A stretch of 64,000 bases of DNA from DASUFF01 sp036274695. Lineage in GTDB: Bacteria; UBA10199; JACPAL01; GCA-016699445. A program made the position numbers and the translations under genes. Position 1 is the first letter of the stretch. Each line of letters begins with the position of its first letter. Positions 41,130-48,943 of the stretch are shown in pieces. The notes under the pieces are model-generated. The model was not told the origin of the DNA. It was given only the letters and a program-made list of their open reading frames with translations, and ran no database searches. The DNA lies in assembly GCA_036274695.1 (NCBI GenBank), contig DASUFF010000141.1, positions 3,314 to 67,313 on the forward strand, read 5' to 3'.

Positions 41130-41464
41130 AGAGTCAACCCCCCTCCGGCGATGAGGAGCGCGGCGAGGAAGAGGCCGAACTCGACGCCGAATCCCAAAAA
41201 ATCCTGCTGCGCCACGCGAAAGTCCCTCGCGGCCGTTCCCCCGGCCGTCGTCGCGCGGAGGCGATAGTCGCCGGGCATCTGCAGCCAGAAGGTTCCGGCG
41301 GCGCCGCCGGGGACCTCCTTCATCGCCACCGCGAAGAGGTCCCCTTGCGCCGAGGCGACGACGACCTGCGCCGGGCCGGGGCCGCCCCCCAGGACCCGCA
41401 CTTCAATGGGCGCGACGGTCCGCGGCGATTCCGGCCTCAGCGCGATGTTCGGTGCTGAAGACAT
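41075..41464 (-). CDS. Membrane-anchored protein with beta-rich domain, FixH-like position
   Basis: A 129-residue protein. A beta-rich domain (PIEVRVLGGGPGPAQVVVASAQGDLFAVAMKEV ... GTFWLQMPGDYRLRATTAGG in segments) is followed by one transmembrane helix near 93-113 (FGVEFGLFLAALLIAGGGLTLWF). The layout is that of FixH or a similar oxidase-assembly or copper-handling protein turned around, but no signature proves it. The ATG at 41464 lies inside the upstream 55-codon gene, with a 62-bp overlap; the start is uncertain. Confidence 0.5.
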   Translation of the reverse strand: MSSAPNIALRPESPRTVAPIEVRVLGGGPGPAQVVVASAQGDLFAVAMKEVPGGAAGTFWLQMPGDYRLRATTAGGTAARDFRVAQQDFLGFGVEFGLFLAALLIAGGGLTLWFRSRKKAGPISPSSAS

Positions 41465-41570
41465 GTTTTTGTCGGCGGACCGTAAACGCCACGACCGCCG
41501 CGATTCCGATGACCATCCCCATTTCCATGAAGTGGATCATCAATTCGATGATTCGGTTTTCTTCCAACAT
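41403..41570 (-). CDS. Very small membrane protein
   Basis: A 55-residue protein with one transmembrane helix (MIHFMEMGMVIGIAAVVAFTV) preceded by Glu/His residues and followed by a basic tail. The RIIELMIHFMEMGM segment is Met/His-rich, which could bind copper. It overlaps the next gene extensively, so it may be a translated leader. Supported only by its hydrophobic profile and position. Confidence 0.4.
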   Translation of the reverse strand: MLEENRIIELMIHFMEMGMVIGIAAVVAFTVRRQKHVFSTEHRAEAGIAADRRAH

Positions 41571-41629
41571 GCGACCCAGACTACGCCCCCGGACTCCCGG
41601 CTTGTAATGATATGGAACAGGCCGGAACA

Positions 41630-41641
41630 TGATTCAAATCA
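41630..41641. promoter_or_regulatory. FNR/DNR-like site between the cbb3 operon and the leftward small-gene/USP/NrdJ operon
   Basis: TGATtcaaATCA within ATGATTCAAATCAT (41629-41642). It lies 39 bp before the cytochrome ATG at 41680 and 60 bp before the leftward start at 41570. TACAAG (complement of 41601-41606) is at class II distance leftwards. No good -10 is seen rightwards. Confidence 0.5.
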
Positions 41642-41679
41642 TGGTGCGCTCCCGCGCGCGTGGGCAAAGTGGCTTCGGT

Positions 41680-42603
41680 ATGGAAATGAAAAAGACCGCG
41701 CTCACGGCGGCGCTGCTCCTCGCGTTCGGTCCGTTCTTCCCGGCCTTCGGCCAGACCGCCTTCGTCGACACGATCAAGCGGCAGGAAATGGTCCAGAGCG
41801 GGAAAAAGGCCTTCTTGAACCGCTGCTCCGGCTGTCACGGGCTGGAAGGGGACGGCAACGGGCCGGCCGCCCGCTTTCTGGACCCGCGCCCCCGCGACTT
41901 CACGAAGGGCATCTTCAAGTTCAAGACGACGCCGTTGGGTGGCATGCCCACCGAGGACGATCTCCTGAAGACCCTCAACCAAGGCGTCCCGGGCACCAGC
42001 ATGCCGTCCTTCGCTCTCGTCAGCGACGCGGAGAAGCGTTCCCTCGTCGAATACCTGAAGACCTTGGCCCCCGACGCGTGGAAGGCGCGGGACCCGGTTT
42101 CGGCCGTTCCCGCCCTGGCCGTGCCCGCGGGCGTCTTCAACAACAAGGCGAAATTTTTGGAATACGCCAGAACCGGCCGCGTGTGGTTCCAGGAGCTGGG
42201 CTGCATCGCCTGCCACGGGACCTCGGCCAAGGGCGACGGACCGTCCGCGGAAACCTTGACCGACGCCTGGGGCAACCCCATCCGCCCGGAGAATCTGCAC
42301 CGCCCGTTCGTCAAGCGCGGCTACACGCTGCAGGACGTCGCCTACTCCATCGCCAACGGCGTCGATGGGACGCCCATGCCCGCCAACGGGACGATGTTGG
42401 ACGGCATGGCCGACCGTTTTCCGGAGGTGCGGGAGAAGCGCTTCGTCTGGGAGCTGGCGGCCTACGTCTTCTACCTGCGCGGCGAGCATGCCGGCCTCTA
42501 CAAGGAAGGGGAGATCCCTCCGATCCCGCCCGACCGCATCCCTCCCGAGGAGGTGAAGGCGGCGGTCGGCAAATATTTCGAGGAGCCCGCCGATGGAAAA
42601 TAA
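41680..42603 (+). CDS. Dihaem c-type cytochrome of the cbb3-type oxidase operon
   Basis: A 307-residue periplasmic cytochrome. The signal peptide MKKTALTAALLLAFGPFFPAFG precedes two cytochrome c domains: CSGCH near residue 50 and CIACH near residue 180. Met in GTSMPSF and GTPMPANG are likely sixth ligands. It may deliver electrons to the oxidase, taking the place of CcoP. The stop overlaps the next gene by 11 bp. ATG 41680 is used, with 41686 two codons later. Confidence 0.88.
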   Translation: MEMKKTALTAALLLAFGPFFPAFGQTAFVDTIKRQEMVQSGKKAFLNRCSGCHGLEGDGNGPAARFLDPRPRDFTKGIFKFKTTPLGGMPTEDDLLKTLNQGVPGTSMPSFALVSDAEKRSLVEYLKTLAPDAWKARDPVSAVPALAVPAGVFNNKAKFLEYARTGRVWFQELGCIACHGTSAKGDGPSAETLTDAWGNPIRPENLHRPFVKRGYTLQDVAYSIANGVDGTPMPANGTMLDGMADRFPEVREKRFVWELAAYVFYLRGEHAGLYKEGEIPPIPPDRIPPEEVKAAVGKYFEEPADGK

Positions 42604-43981
42604 CGAACGCCCTCTGGTGCCGCAGAAGCTGGTGACGGCGCATCTGCTGATCGCCGTCCTCTACATCTTCATCGCCGTGCTGGCGGGCTTAACCTTCTCG
42701 CTTCAGTTCATCGACCTCTATCCCTTCAAGGGCGTCGCGCTTTTCTCGCCGGGCCGCGTGCGGATGGTGCACACGCAGTCGGTGGCCTATGCCTGGCTGG
42801 CCAACGCCTTCTTCGGCGTCATCTATTACATGATCCCGAAGCTGACCGACCGGCGCATCTTTTCGGAGAAGCTGGGCTGGTTCGTTTTCTACGCGTACAA
42901 TTTTTTGATCTTCGCCACCGTCGCCCTGATCTTGGGAGGCCACGCGCAAGGCCTGGAATGGGCGGAGACCCCCAAGATCCTGGACCCCTTGATCGCCGTC
43001 GTCGTCGTCCTCTACGTGGTCAACGTCGTCGCCGCCGTCTGGAGGGCCCGCTCCAAACCCTTCTACGTGAGCGTGTGGTACGTGCTGGCGGCGCTGATCT
43101 GGACGCCGCTCGTCTATTTGATGGGAAATTTCCTGCCGGAGTACGTCTTCGCCGGGACGAGCGGGGCGGCGATCTCCTCCATGTACATCCACGACCTGGT
43201 GGGCCTGTTCGTGACGCCCATCGGCACGGCCATGATCTATTATCTCATGCCCGTCCTGCTCAAACGCCCGCTCTTCTCGCACGCGCTCTCGCTCATCGGG
43301 TTCTGGGGGCTCGCGTTTTTCTATCCGCTCAACAGCACGCACCATTACCTCTACAGCCCGATCCCGATGTGGTCGCAGTATGCCGGCATCGTGGCCTCCG
43401 TGGGCATCCACGTCGTCGTCTACACCGTGGTCTTCAACGTCATCGCCACCATGGCCCAGGATTGGAAAAAGGCGATGACCGACATCCCCCTGCGCTTCCT
43501 CTTCGTCGGAACGATCTGTTACCTGATCACCTGCGTGCAGTGCGCGGTCCAGGTCACGCTGTCGGTGCAGAAGATCATCCATTTCACCGACTGGGTCGTC
43601 GGCCACAGCCATTTCGTGCTCTTCGGTGTGTTCAGTTTCTGGAGCTTCGCCTGGATCTACTACCTCCTGCCGCGCCTCCTCAAAACGCCGATGTACAGCC
43701 AGTCGCTCATGAACTGGCACTTCTGGCTCTCCACCGGCGGGATCTTTCTGATGCAGTTCGACCTGCTCGCCGCAGGGCTGGTGCAGGGGATGATGTGGGC
43801 GAACTTAGCCCCGTTCATCGACTCGGTGGCGGCGTCGATCCCGTTTTGGTGGGTGAGGATGTTCTCCGGCATGATGATCTTCGTCGGCGAAAGCGTTTTT
43901 CTCATCAATGTCTACATGACCTGGCGGTTGTCCCGCGGCGTCCGCGAGCCGGCGGCGGCCGCGGTGCCGGTGGGGGCCTGA
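42593..43981 (+). CDS. ccoN: cbb3-type cytochrome c oxidase subunit I (CcoN-like)
   Basis: A 462-residue membrane protein with about 12 helices that reduces oxygen at a haem b3-CuB centre. Alignment by eye with Pseudomonas CcoN gives His60 and His340 for haem b, His338 for haem b3 (GHSH), CuB ligands His200, His250 and His251 (STHHYL), and the cross-linkable Tyr244 six residues before His250. The Glu that is conserved in CcoN 22 residues before the haem b3 His is replaced by Gln316 (CVQC). Tyr244 argues for oxidase over NO reductase. The ATG overlaps the cytochrome gene. Confidence 0.85.
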   Translation: MENNERPLVPQKLVTAHLLIAVLYIFIAVLAGLTFSLQFIDLYPFKGVALFSPGRVRMVHTQSVAYAWLANAFFGVIYYMIPKLTDRRIFSEKLGWFVFYAYNFLIFATVALILGGHAQGLEWAETPKILDPLIAVVVVLYVVNVVAAVWRARSKPFYVSVWYVLAALIWTPLVYLMGNFLPEYVFAGTSGAAISSMYIHDLVGLFVTPIGTAMIYYLMPVLLKRPLFSHALSLIGFWGLAFFYPLNSTHHYLYSPIPMWSQYAGIVASVGIHVVVYTVVFNVIATMAQDWKKAMTDIPLRFLFVGTICYLITCVQCAVQVTLSVQKIIHFTDWVVGHSHFVLFGVFSFWSFAWIYYLLPRLLKTPMYSQSLMNWHFWLSTGGIFLMQFDLLAAGLVQGMMWANLAPFIDSVAASIPFWWVRMFSGMMIFVGESVFLINVYMTWRLSRGVREPAAAAVPVGA

Positions 43982-43982
43982 T

Positions 43983-44651
43983 ATGTCCAGCGCGCAGCGT
44001 TTCGAGAGGTTCAGCAGCGTCTTCCTCCTGGCGGGATTGGGGAGCCTGGTCGTCGCCTTCCTCGTGCTGGGGCTGGCGCCGGCGTCGATGGTGAACAAGT
44101 CGGAGTTGAACGACGTGGCCGCCTCCGTGCCGGAGGATTTTCAGCCCTACTACAAGGATGCGGCGGCCTACCGGGCGGGGCTCTTGCGCGGGAGGGACCA
44201 TTATATCGCGGAGGCCTGTTGGCACTGCCACAGCCAGTACGTGCGGCCGGTCTCGAACGAGGCCTTGCGCTACGGGCCGGTCTCCCAGCCGGGCGAGTAC
44301 CAGAACGTCTTGAGCCGCCCGCAGCTCTTCGGGACGCGGCGCGTGGGGCCGGACCTCTCGCGCGAATCGGGCAAGCACACCAATGACTGGCACTTCGCCC
44401 ATCTTTACAACCCAAAGTCCGTCGAGCCGCAGTCGGTGATGCCGGTCTACAGCTGGTATTTCGAGCTGAAGAAGAAGGACGGGTCCGGGCTCAAGCCCGG
44501 CGAGAACGAGAATTCCCCGGACGTGGTGATCCTGCCCCGGCAGGAGGCGGTCGATTTAGTCGCGTATCTCCAATGGTTGGGGAACCAGGTATCCTCCCGG
44601 TCGGGCACCACCTACGATCCCGGCGCGATCGTCATGCCGCCGAGGGAGTAG
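43983..44651 (+). CDS. ccoO: cbb3-type oxidase monohaem cytochrome c subunit (CcoO-like)
   Basis: A 222-residue membrane-anchored cytochrome. An N-terminal anchor (VFLLAGLGSLVVAFLVLGLAPA) and the CcoO hallmark CWHCHSQYVRPVSNE with RYGPVSQPGEY are present. The GTRRVGPDLSRESGKHTNDWHFAHLYNP and MPVYSWYF blocks (in part) complete the family signature, and the last Met supplies a ligand. It starts 1 bp after the CcoN stop and is the electron entry point of the complex. Confidence 0.92.
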   Translation: MSSAQRFERFSSVFLLAGLGSLVVAFLVLGLAPASMVNKSELNDVAASVPEDFQPYYKDAAAYRAGLLRGRDHYIAEACWHCHSQYVRPVSNEALRYGPVSQPGEYQNVLSRPQLFGTRRVGPDLSRESGKHTNDWHFAHLYNPKSVEPQSVMPVYSWYFELKKKDGSGLKPGENENSPDVVILPRQEAVDLVAYLQWLGNQVSSRSGTTYDPGAIVMPPRE

Positions 44652-44692
44652 GGGAGTCCAAAGGCCAAGGTCGAAAGGCCAAAGTGGGGATT

Positions 44693-44938
44693 ATGAAGAA
44701 CGTAAAGAGCAAGCTTGTTTTGGCGACTGCGGTGCTGTCGCTCGTCATCGTCGTGATGTGGGTGTTGTCGGTGCGCAAGTCGAGCGAGGCGGTGGCGTTG
44801 ATCGGGGCGGGGTACGCCTTTTTGTGTTTCGCGTTCCTGATCGCGCAGATCGTCGCCTTCGTGAAGGCGCATGTGGATTACGACCAGACGGTGGAACAGC
44901 CGAAGTTCGACCTCATGCGGTTGGAGGACAACCCGTGA
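44693..44938 (+). CDS. Small two-helix membrane protein after CcoO
   Basis: An 81-residue protein with helices at about 9-26 (VLATAVLSLVIVVMWVLS) and 36-56 (VALIGAGYAFLCFAFLIAQIV), then an acidic tail. It is a likely accessory or assembly subunit by position. It is the first of three overlapping small genes. GTGGGGATT precedes the ATG. Its stop overlaps the next start (GTGA). Confidence 0.6.
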   Translation: MKNVKSKLVLATAVLSLVIVVMWVLSVRKSSEAVALIGAGYAFLCFAFLIAQIVAFVKAHVDYDQTVEQPKFDLMRLEDNP

Positions 44939-45150
44939 AGGCCGCCTGGAAACGCTGGTTCCCGGCGGGTTCGCTGGGCTGCTTTTTCTGCGGCGTGGAC
45001 ACCAAGCCGCTTTTGATCTTCTTCGTCGGCATGATCGGGAGCCTGGCGCTCGGGACGCTCCTGACCGGTTTCGGGCTCTGGCTCCGCGGGAGTTTTCGAA
45101 ACTCCGAAGCGATGAAGGAAGAAATTTTCCGGGCGGAGGAGAGGGTATGA
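44935..45150 (+). CDS. Small membrane protein with CxxC
   Basis: A 71-residue protein starting at GTG 44935, overlapping the previous stop. It has GSLGCFFCGVD with a CxxC pair, a helix (PLLIFFVGMIGSLALGTLLTGFGLWL) and a basic/acidic tail. The CxxC facing the membrane edge could handle metal or disulfides for the oxidase; this is inference. Its stop overlaps the next ATG. Confidence 0.55.
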   Translation: MKAAWKRWFPAGSLGCFFCGVDTKPLLIFFVGMIGSLALGTLLTGFGLWLRGSFRNSEAMKEEIFRAEERV

Positions 45151-45311
45151 CGGAAGACGAAGGCAAGCCCGAGACCGAAGGAAAATCCGTTTACTTGGGC
45201 AACGCCGTGCCCAAGCTCCTGCGCCTGTCCTACGCCGCTTTCGCCCTTTGGGCCTTGAGTTACGTCGTCCGGTTCCTCGTCCCGGATCTCGTCCAATGGC
45301 TGAAGCGTTGA
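45147..45311 (+). CDS. Very small membrane protein, oxidase operon
   Basis: A 54-residue protein: an acidic N-terminus (MTEDEGKPETEGKSVYLG) and one helix (LLRLSYAAFALWALSYVVRFLVPDL). The SYxxFALWALxYxxRFLVPDL pattern resembles short CcoQ/FixQ-like anchors, though not close enough to name it. The ATG overlaps the previous stop. Confidence 0.55.
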   Translation: MTEDEGKPETEGKSVYLGNAVPKLLRLSYAAFALWALSYVVRFLVPDLVQWLKR

Positions 45312-46342
45312 AGGGAGGGCGGTTGAACTCCATTTTCGACGAACTCCCGGCCCCGCCCAAACCCGTCTTGACCGACGAGCAGCGCTACCGCCGCCACCGC
45401 CGGTTCGCCGTCGTCCTCAACGCCTTCGTGCTGGCCTACAGCCTGATCCACAAGTTCTTCCTCCCGGTCTATCTGACCCGGATCGCGCATGCCTCCTCGT
45501 TCGCTCCCGTCGACGGATGGTGGCTCTATCATCTCGCGCTCGCCGTCCTGCTCTTGAGGAAGAATTGGGACGACGCGGCGCTGCGTTCGACCCTTTTTTT
45601 CGGCATCGGCGGCGCCGCCTGCCAGATCCTCGTGAGTTTCCGTGAGCGCAATTGGCACAGCGTCAGCCTCTGGGTGACCTCTGCCTCCACGTTGTGGGTC
45701 ATATTTTTCCTTCTCTCCAAGACCCGCGGCCGTCTTCCGGCGCGCTGGGGGGGCGGGAGGGCGGCGCTGAAAGCGGTCCTGCTGGCGGCGGGCTTCCTCG
45801 CGCAATTCGCCTTTTTCGGATTCACGCTCACCGTCGAAAAGGCGGCGCATCGGGCGGCGGCGAAGGCCGTGACGACGGAGGCTTTTCCGTTTTTGGCCGA
45901 TCCGAAAGCCTGCGGCGCGGGAGGATTCCGCCTCGTTTTGGAGGCGGGGGTCCCGAAATTGCCGAAGCTCGGGATCTTGCGGGAGGTAAGCGTGCGCGAC
46001 TGCGGTTTTCCGGCGGCCTTGGCGGCCTTCGATCCGAACGGGCCGCTGTCCGTCGCGAACGCGACCTCCGGTTACTTGAATGTGAAGGCCTACGTCCCGT
46101 CGAACGGGAGATGGCGTCCCCTCCAAAACATGCCCTTGCCGCCGGGCCTGTCGCACGTTCTCTCGCCGGAGGCCCTCGCCGGTCAGGGCGTGATCCTGCT
46201 TGCCTCCGACGCCGATCCCAAAAAGGGGATCCTCCTGCTCCTCTCGGACCCGGCCGCCTTCGCGGAGGCGGTCAAAAGCCTGCCCCGCGCCGGAGAGCCG
46301 GGGGCCGTCGCGATCGACCGGACGGGCCTGTCCTTGCGGTAA
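45296..46342 (+). CDS. Membrane protein with extracytoplasmic C-terminal domain, unknown
   Basis: A 348-residue protein. Helices lie near residues 30-50, 63-80, 90-108, 118-136 and 150-170. The C-terminal 180 residues (KAVTTEAFPFLADPKACGAGGFRLVLEAG ... GAVAIDRTGLSLR) are likely extracytoplasmic. ATG 45296 overlaps the previous gene by 16 bp; a TTG at 45323 after AAGGGAGGG is an alternative start. It ends the oxidase operon. No family is recognised. Confidence 0.6.
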   Translation: MAEALKGGRLNSIFDELPAPPKPVLTDEQRYRRHRRFAVVLNAFVLAYSLIHKFFLPVYLTRIAHASSFAPVDGWWLYHLALAVLLLRKNWDDAALRSTLFFGIGGAACQILVSFRERNWHSVSLWVTSASTLWVIFFLLSKTRGRLPARWGGGRAALKAVLLAAGFLAQFAFFGFTLTVEKAAHRAAAKAVTTEAFPFLADPKACGAGGFRLVLEAGVPKLPKLGILREVSVRDCGFPAALAAFDPNGPLSVANATSGYLNVKAYVPSNGRWRPLQNMPLPPGLSHVLSPEALAGQGVILLASDADPKKGILLLLSDPAAFAEAVKSLPRAGEPGAVAIDRTGLSLR

Positions 46343-46399
46343 AAAACCCTCGACTTCCTGCGGCTTTTTGGGCTAAACACCCCCGCTTCCCGCGGTTGC

Positions 46400-46427
46400 T
46401 TGCGGTCCCCGCGCGGCGACTTAAATT
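46400..46427 (+). promoter_or_regulatory. Putative housekeeping promoter of the EF-G gene
   Basis: TTGCGG (46400-46405) and TAAATT (46422-46427) are separated by 16 bp in front of AGGAGTTGAG and the EF-G ATG. No FNR-like box is present here. Confidence 0.35.
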
Positions 46428-46454
46428 AATGAGCTAACAGGAGTTGAGATCCGT

Positions 46455-48554
46455 ATGAGCAACATCGAAAAGGTCCGAAACATCGGTATTTCCGCGCACA
46501 TCGACTCGGGCAAGACCACCCTGTCCGAGCGCATTCTTTTCTACACCAAGAAGATCCACGCCATTCATGAAGTGCGCGGCAAGGACCAGGTCGGCGCCAC
46601 CATGGACTTCATGGACCTGGAGCGCGAAAAGGGCATCACCATTCAGTCCGCCGCCACCTATTGTGAGTGGAAGGGTTTCAACATCAACTTGATCGACACC
46701 CCGGGCCACGTCGACTTCACCATCGAGGTCGAGCGCGCCCTGCGCGTCTTGGACGGAGCGATTCTGGTCCTCTGTGCGGTATCGGGCGTCCAGTCGCAGT
46801 CCATCACCGTCGACCGCCAAATGACCCGGTATCACGTCCCCCGCATCGCCTTCGTCAACAAGATGGACCGCGCCGGCGCCGATCCGTTCCGCGTGATGAA
46901 CCAGCTCCGCGACAAGTTGGGACACAACGCCCACATGGTCTCCATGCCGATCGGCGCGGAGGACCAGTTCAAGGGCGTCATCGATCTGATCGACATGAAG
47001 GCGCATTTCTATGACGGCGACAGCGGCGAGAATATTCGCGTGGAAGACGTCCCCGCGGATATGTTGCCCCGCGCCAAGGAACTGCGCCACGAATTGGTGG
47101 CCGCCACGGGCGATTTCGACGACGACGTCATGGCCCTCTATCTCGAGGATAAGGAAGTCTCCCCCGAACTCCTGCGCAAGGCGGTCCGGAAGGCGACCTT
47201 AAGCCTTAAGTTCATCCCGGTCATGATGGGCTCTGCCTACAAGAACAAGGGCGTTCAGCTTCTCTTGGATGCCGTCACCTATTACCTGCCGAACCCGTCC
47301 GAGGTCGTCAACGAAGCCCACGACCAGGATAAGGAAGAAGAGAAGGTGATCTTGGAGTCCGTGCCGAACAAGCCCTTCGTCGGATTGGCCTTCAAGCTTG
47401 AAGACGGGCGGTTCGGCCAGTTGACCTACATGCGCCTTTACCAGGGCAAGGTCCAAAAGGGCGATTTCATCGTCAACAACTCCGGCAACAAAAAGCGCGT
47501 GAAGGTGCCCCGCTTGGTCCGCATGCACGCCGATAAGATGCACGACATCGATTCAGCCGAAGCCGGCGATATCGTGGCCATGTTCGGCGTGGAATGTTCC
47601 TCCGGCGACACGTTCACGGACGAGTCCATCAATTACACGATGACCTCCATGCACGTCCCGAACGCCGTCATTTCGCTTGCCATCGCGCCGAAGGACAAGA
47701 CGGCCACGGCCAACTTCTCCAAGGCGTTGAACCGGTTCACCAAGGAAGACCCGACCTTCCGCGTCCATCGCGACGAGGAATCCGCCCAGACCATCATCTC
47801 CGGCATGGGCGAGCTGCATTTGGAAATCTATATGGAGCGCATGAAGCGCGAGTTCGCCTGCGAGGTCATCTCCGGCAAGCCGCAGGTTGCCTACCGCGAG
47901 ACGATCACCGCCAAGACCGACTTCATGTACCAGCACAAGAAGCAGACCGGCGGTTCCGGCCAGTACGCCAAGATCGGCGGCATTTTCGAGCCGCTCCCGG
48001 CCGATTCGGTGCTGACCTACGAATTCGTGGACGAGATCGTGGGTGGGCGCATCCCCCGCGAGTTCATCCCGTCCTGCGACAAGGGCTTTCAGGAACAATT
48101 GAAGAAGGGCCAGTTGATCGGCGCGCCGGTCGTCGGTTTCCGCGCCATCATCAACGACGGCGCCTATCACGACGTCGACTCCTCCGACATGGCCTTCCGC
48201 ATCTGCGCCATGACGGCGGTCCGCGAGTACTACAATGCCTGCAAACCCATCATCTTGGAGCCGATCATGCGCCTTCAGACCCAGGCTCCCGAAGAGTTTC
48301 AGGGCGCGGTGGTCGGCCAGGTCAACCAGCGCCGCGGAGTGATCCTGTCCACCGGCACGGCGAACAAGTACGTGCAGGTCGACGCCGAAGTGCCGCTGTC
48401 GGAAATGTTCGGCTATTCCACCGATCTCCGCAGCGCGACCCAGGGCAAGGGCGAGTTCCAGATGGAGTTCCTGAAATACGCGCCGGTGCCCCGCAACGTG
48501 CAGGACGAGCTGGTCAAGAAGTACCAAGAGAAGCGCGCGGCGGAGAACAAGTAA
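46455..48554 (+). CDS. fusA: Elongation factor G, spirochaete/planctomycete/delta (mitochondrial-like EFG1) type
   Basis: A 699-residue translational GTPase that moves tRNA-mRNA through the ribosome. G1 is AHIDSGKTTLSERI, the switch has ERGIT-equivalent EREKGITIQSAAT, G3 is DTPGH and G4 is NKMDRAG. AHIDSGKTTLSERILFYT, with Ser where bacterial FusA has AGKTT, together with KIHxIHEVRGKDxVGATMD is the mtEFG1/spdEFG1 signature. Lineages with this type usually also have spdEFG2 for ribosome recycling. It is followed by a 128-residue protein gene 2 bp later. Confidence 0.9.
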   Translation: MSNIEKVRNIGISAHIDSGKTTLSERILFYTKKIHAIHEVRGKDQVGATMDFMDLEREKGITIQSAATYCEWKGFNINLIDTPGHVDFTIEVERALRVLDGAILVLCAVSGVQSQSITVDRQMTRYHVPRIAFVNKMDRAGADPFRVMNQLRDKLGHNAHMVSMPIGAEDQFKGVIDLIDMKAHFYDGDSGENIRVEDVPADMLPRAKELRHELVAATGDFDDDVMALYLEDKEVSPELLRKAVRKATLSLKFIPVMMGSAYKNKGVQLLLDAVTYYLPNPSEVVNEAHDQDKEEEKVILESVPNKPFVGLAFKLEDGRFGQLTYMRLYQGKVQKGDFIVNNSGNKKRVKVPRLVRMHADKMHDIDSAEAGDIVAMFGVECSSGDTFTDESINYTMTSMHVPNAVISLAIAPKDKTATANFSKALNRFTKEDPTFRVHRDEESAQTIISGMGELHLEIYMERMKREFACEVISGKPQVAYRETITAKTDFMYQHKKQTGGSGQYAKIGGIFEPLPADSVLTYEFVDEIVGGRIPREFIPSCDKGFQEQLKKGQLIGAPVVGFRAIINDGAYHDVDSSDMAFRICAMTAVREYYNACKPIILEPIMRLQTQAPEEFQGAVVGQVNQRRGVILSTGTANKYVQVDAEVPLSEMFGYSTDLRSATQGKGEFQMEFLKYAPVPRNVQDELVKKYQEKRAAENK

Positions 48555-48556
48555 TC

Positions 48557-48943
48557 ATGAACAAGTTCGACACGATCTTAAACGAGCTGAAAGACCTTCA
48601 GTCCCGGTTGAAGAACACGGCAAACCGGCTTTGGAGTATCAAATTGACGCTGACCGGCGCCCCCGATGGGCAGGCCGAGGCGGAGTTCCTTCGCCGCCGG
48701 CTGATGAAGCGCGAAAAAGAAGAACAGCAGGAGTTCGAGAAGCTCTTGAACCGCTTGAACCGCTGCATCTCCTCGCACCTGGACAGCTCCCTCATCGCCT
48801 TCAGCTCCATCGAAGACGTTCAGACCGTGGCGAGCATCAGCAAGACCATCCGCTATCTCCACAATTCCTTTGCCGGTGAGCTGCCTTTGGGCCATACGTG
48901 GGCCAAACTCAATGCGGCTCTTCCGGCTTTCTCTCGCAATTAG
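48557..48943 (+). CDS. Helical protein encoded directly after EF-G, unknown
   Basis: A 128-residue protein, all helical and highly charged (FDTILNELKDLQSRLKNTANRLW, FLRRRLMKREKEEQQEFEKLLNRLNRC). Probable coiled coil. The ATG lies 2 bp after the EF-G stop, so the genes are co-transcribed. A link with translation is by position only. No family is recognised. Confidence 0.6.
   Translation: MNKFDTILNELKDLQSRLKNTANRLWSIKLTLTGAPDGQAEAEFLRRRLMKREKEEQQEFEKLLNRLNRCISSHLDSSLIAFSSIEDVQTVASISKTIRYLHNSFAGELPLGHTWAKLNAALPAFSRN

Noticed and set aside
44651..44692. Short direct repeats (AAGGCCAA, AAAGGCCAAAG) before the small gene at 44693
   Set aside because: Too short and irregular to be a meaningful element.
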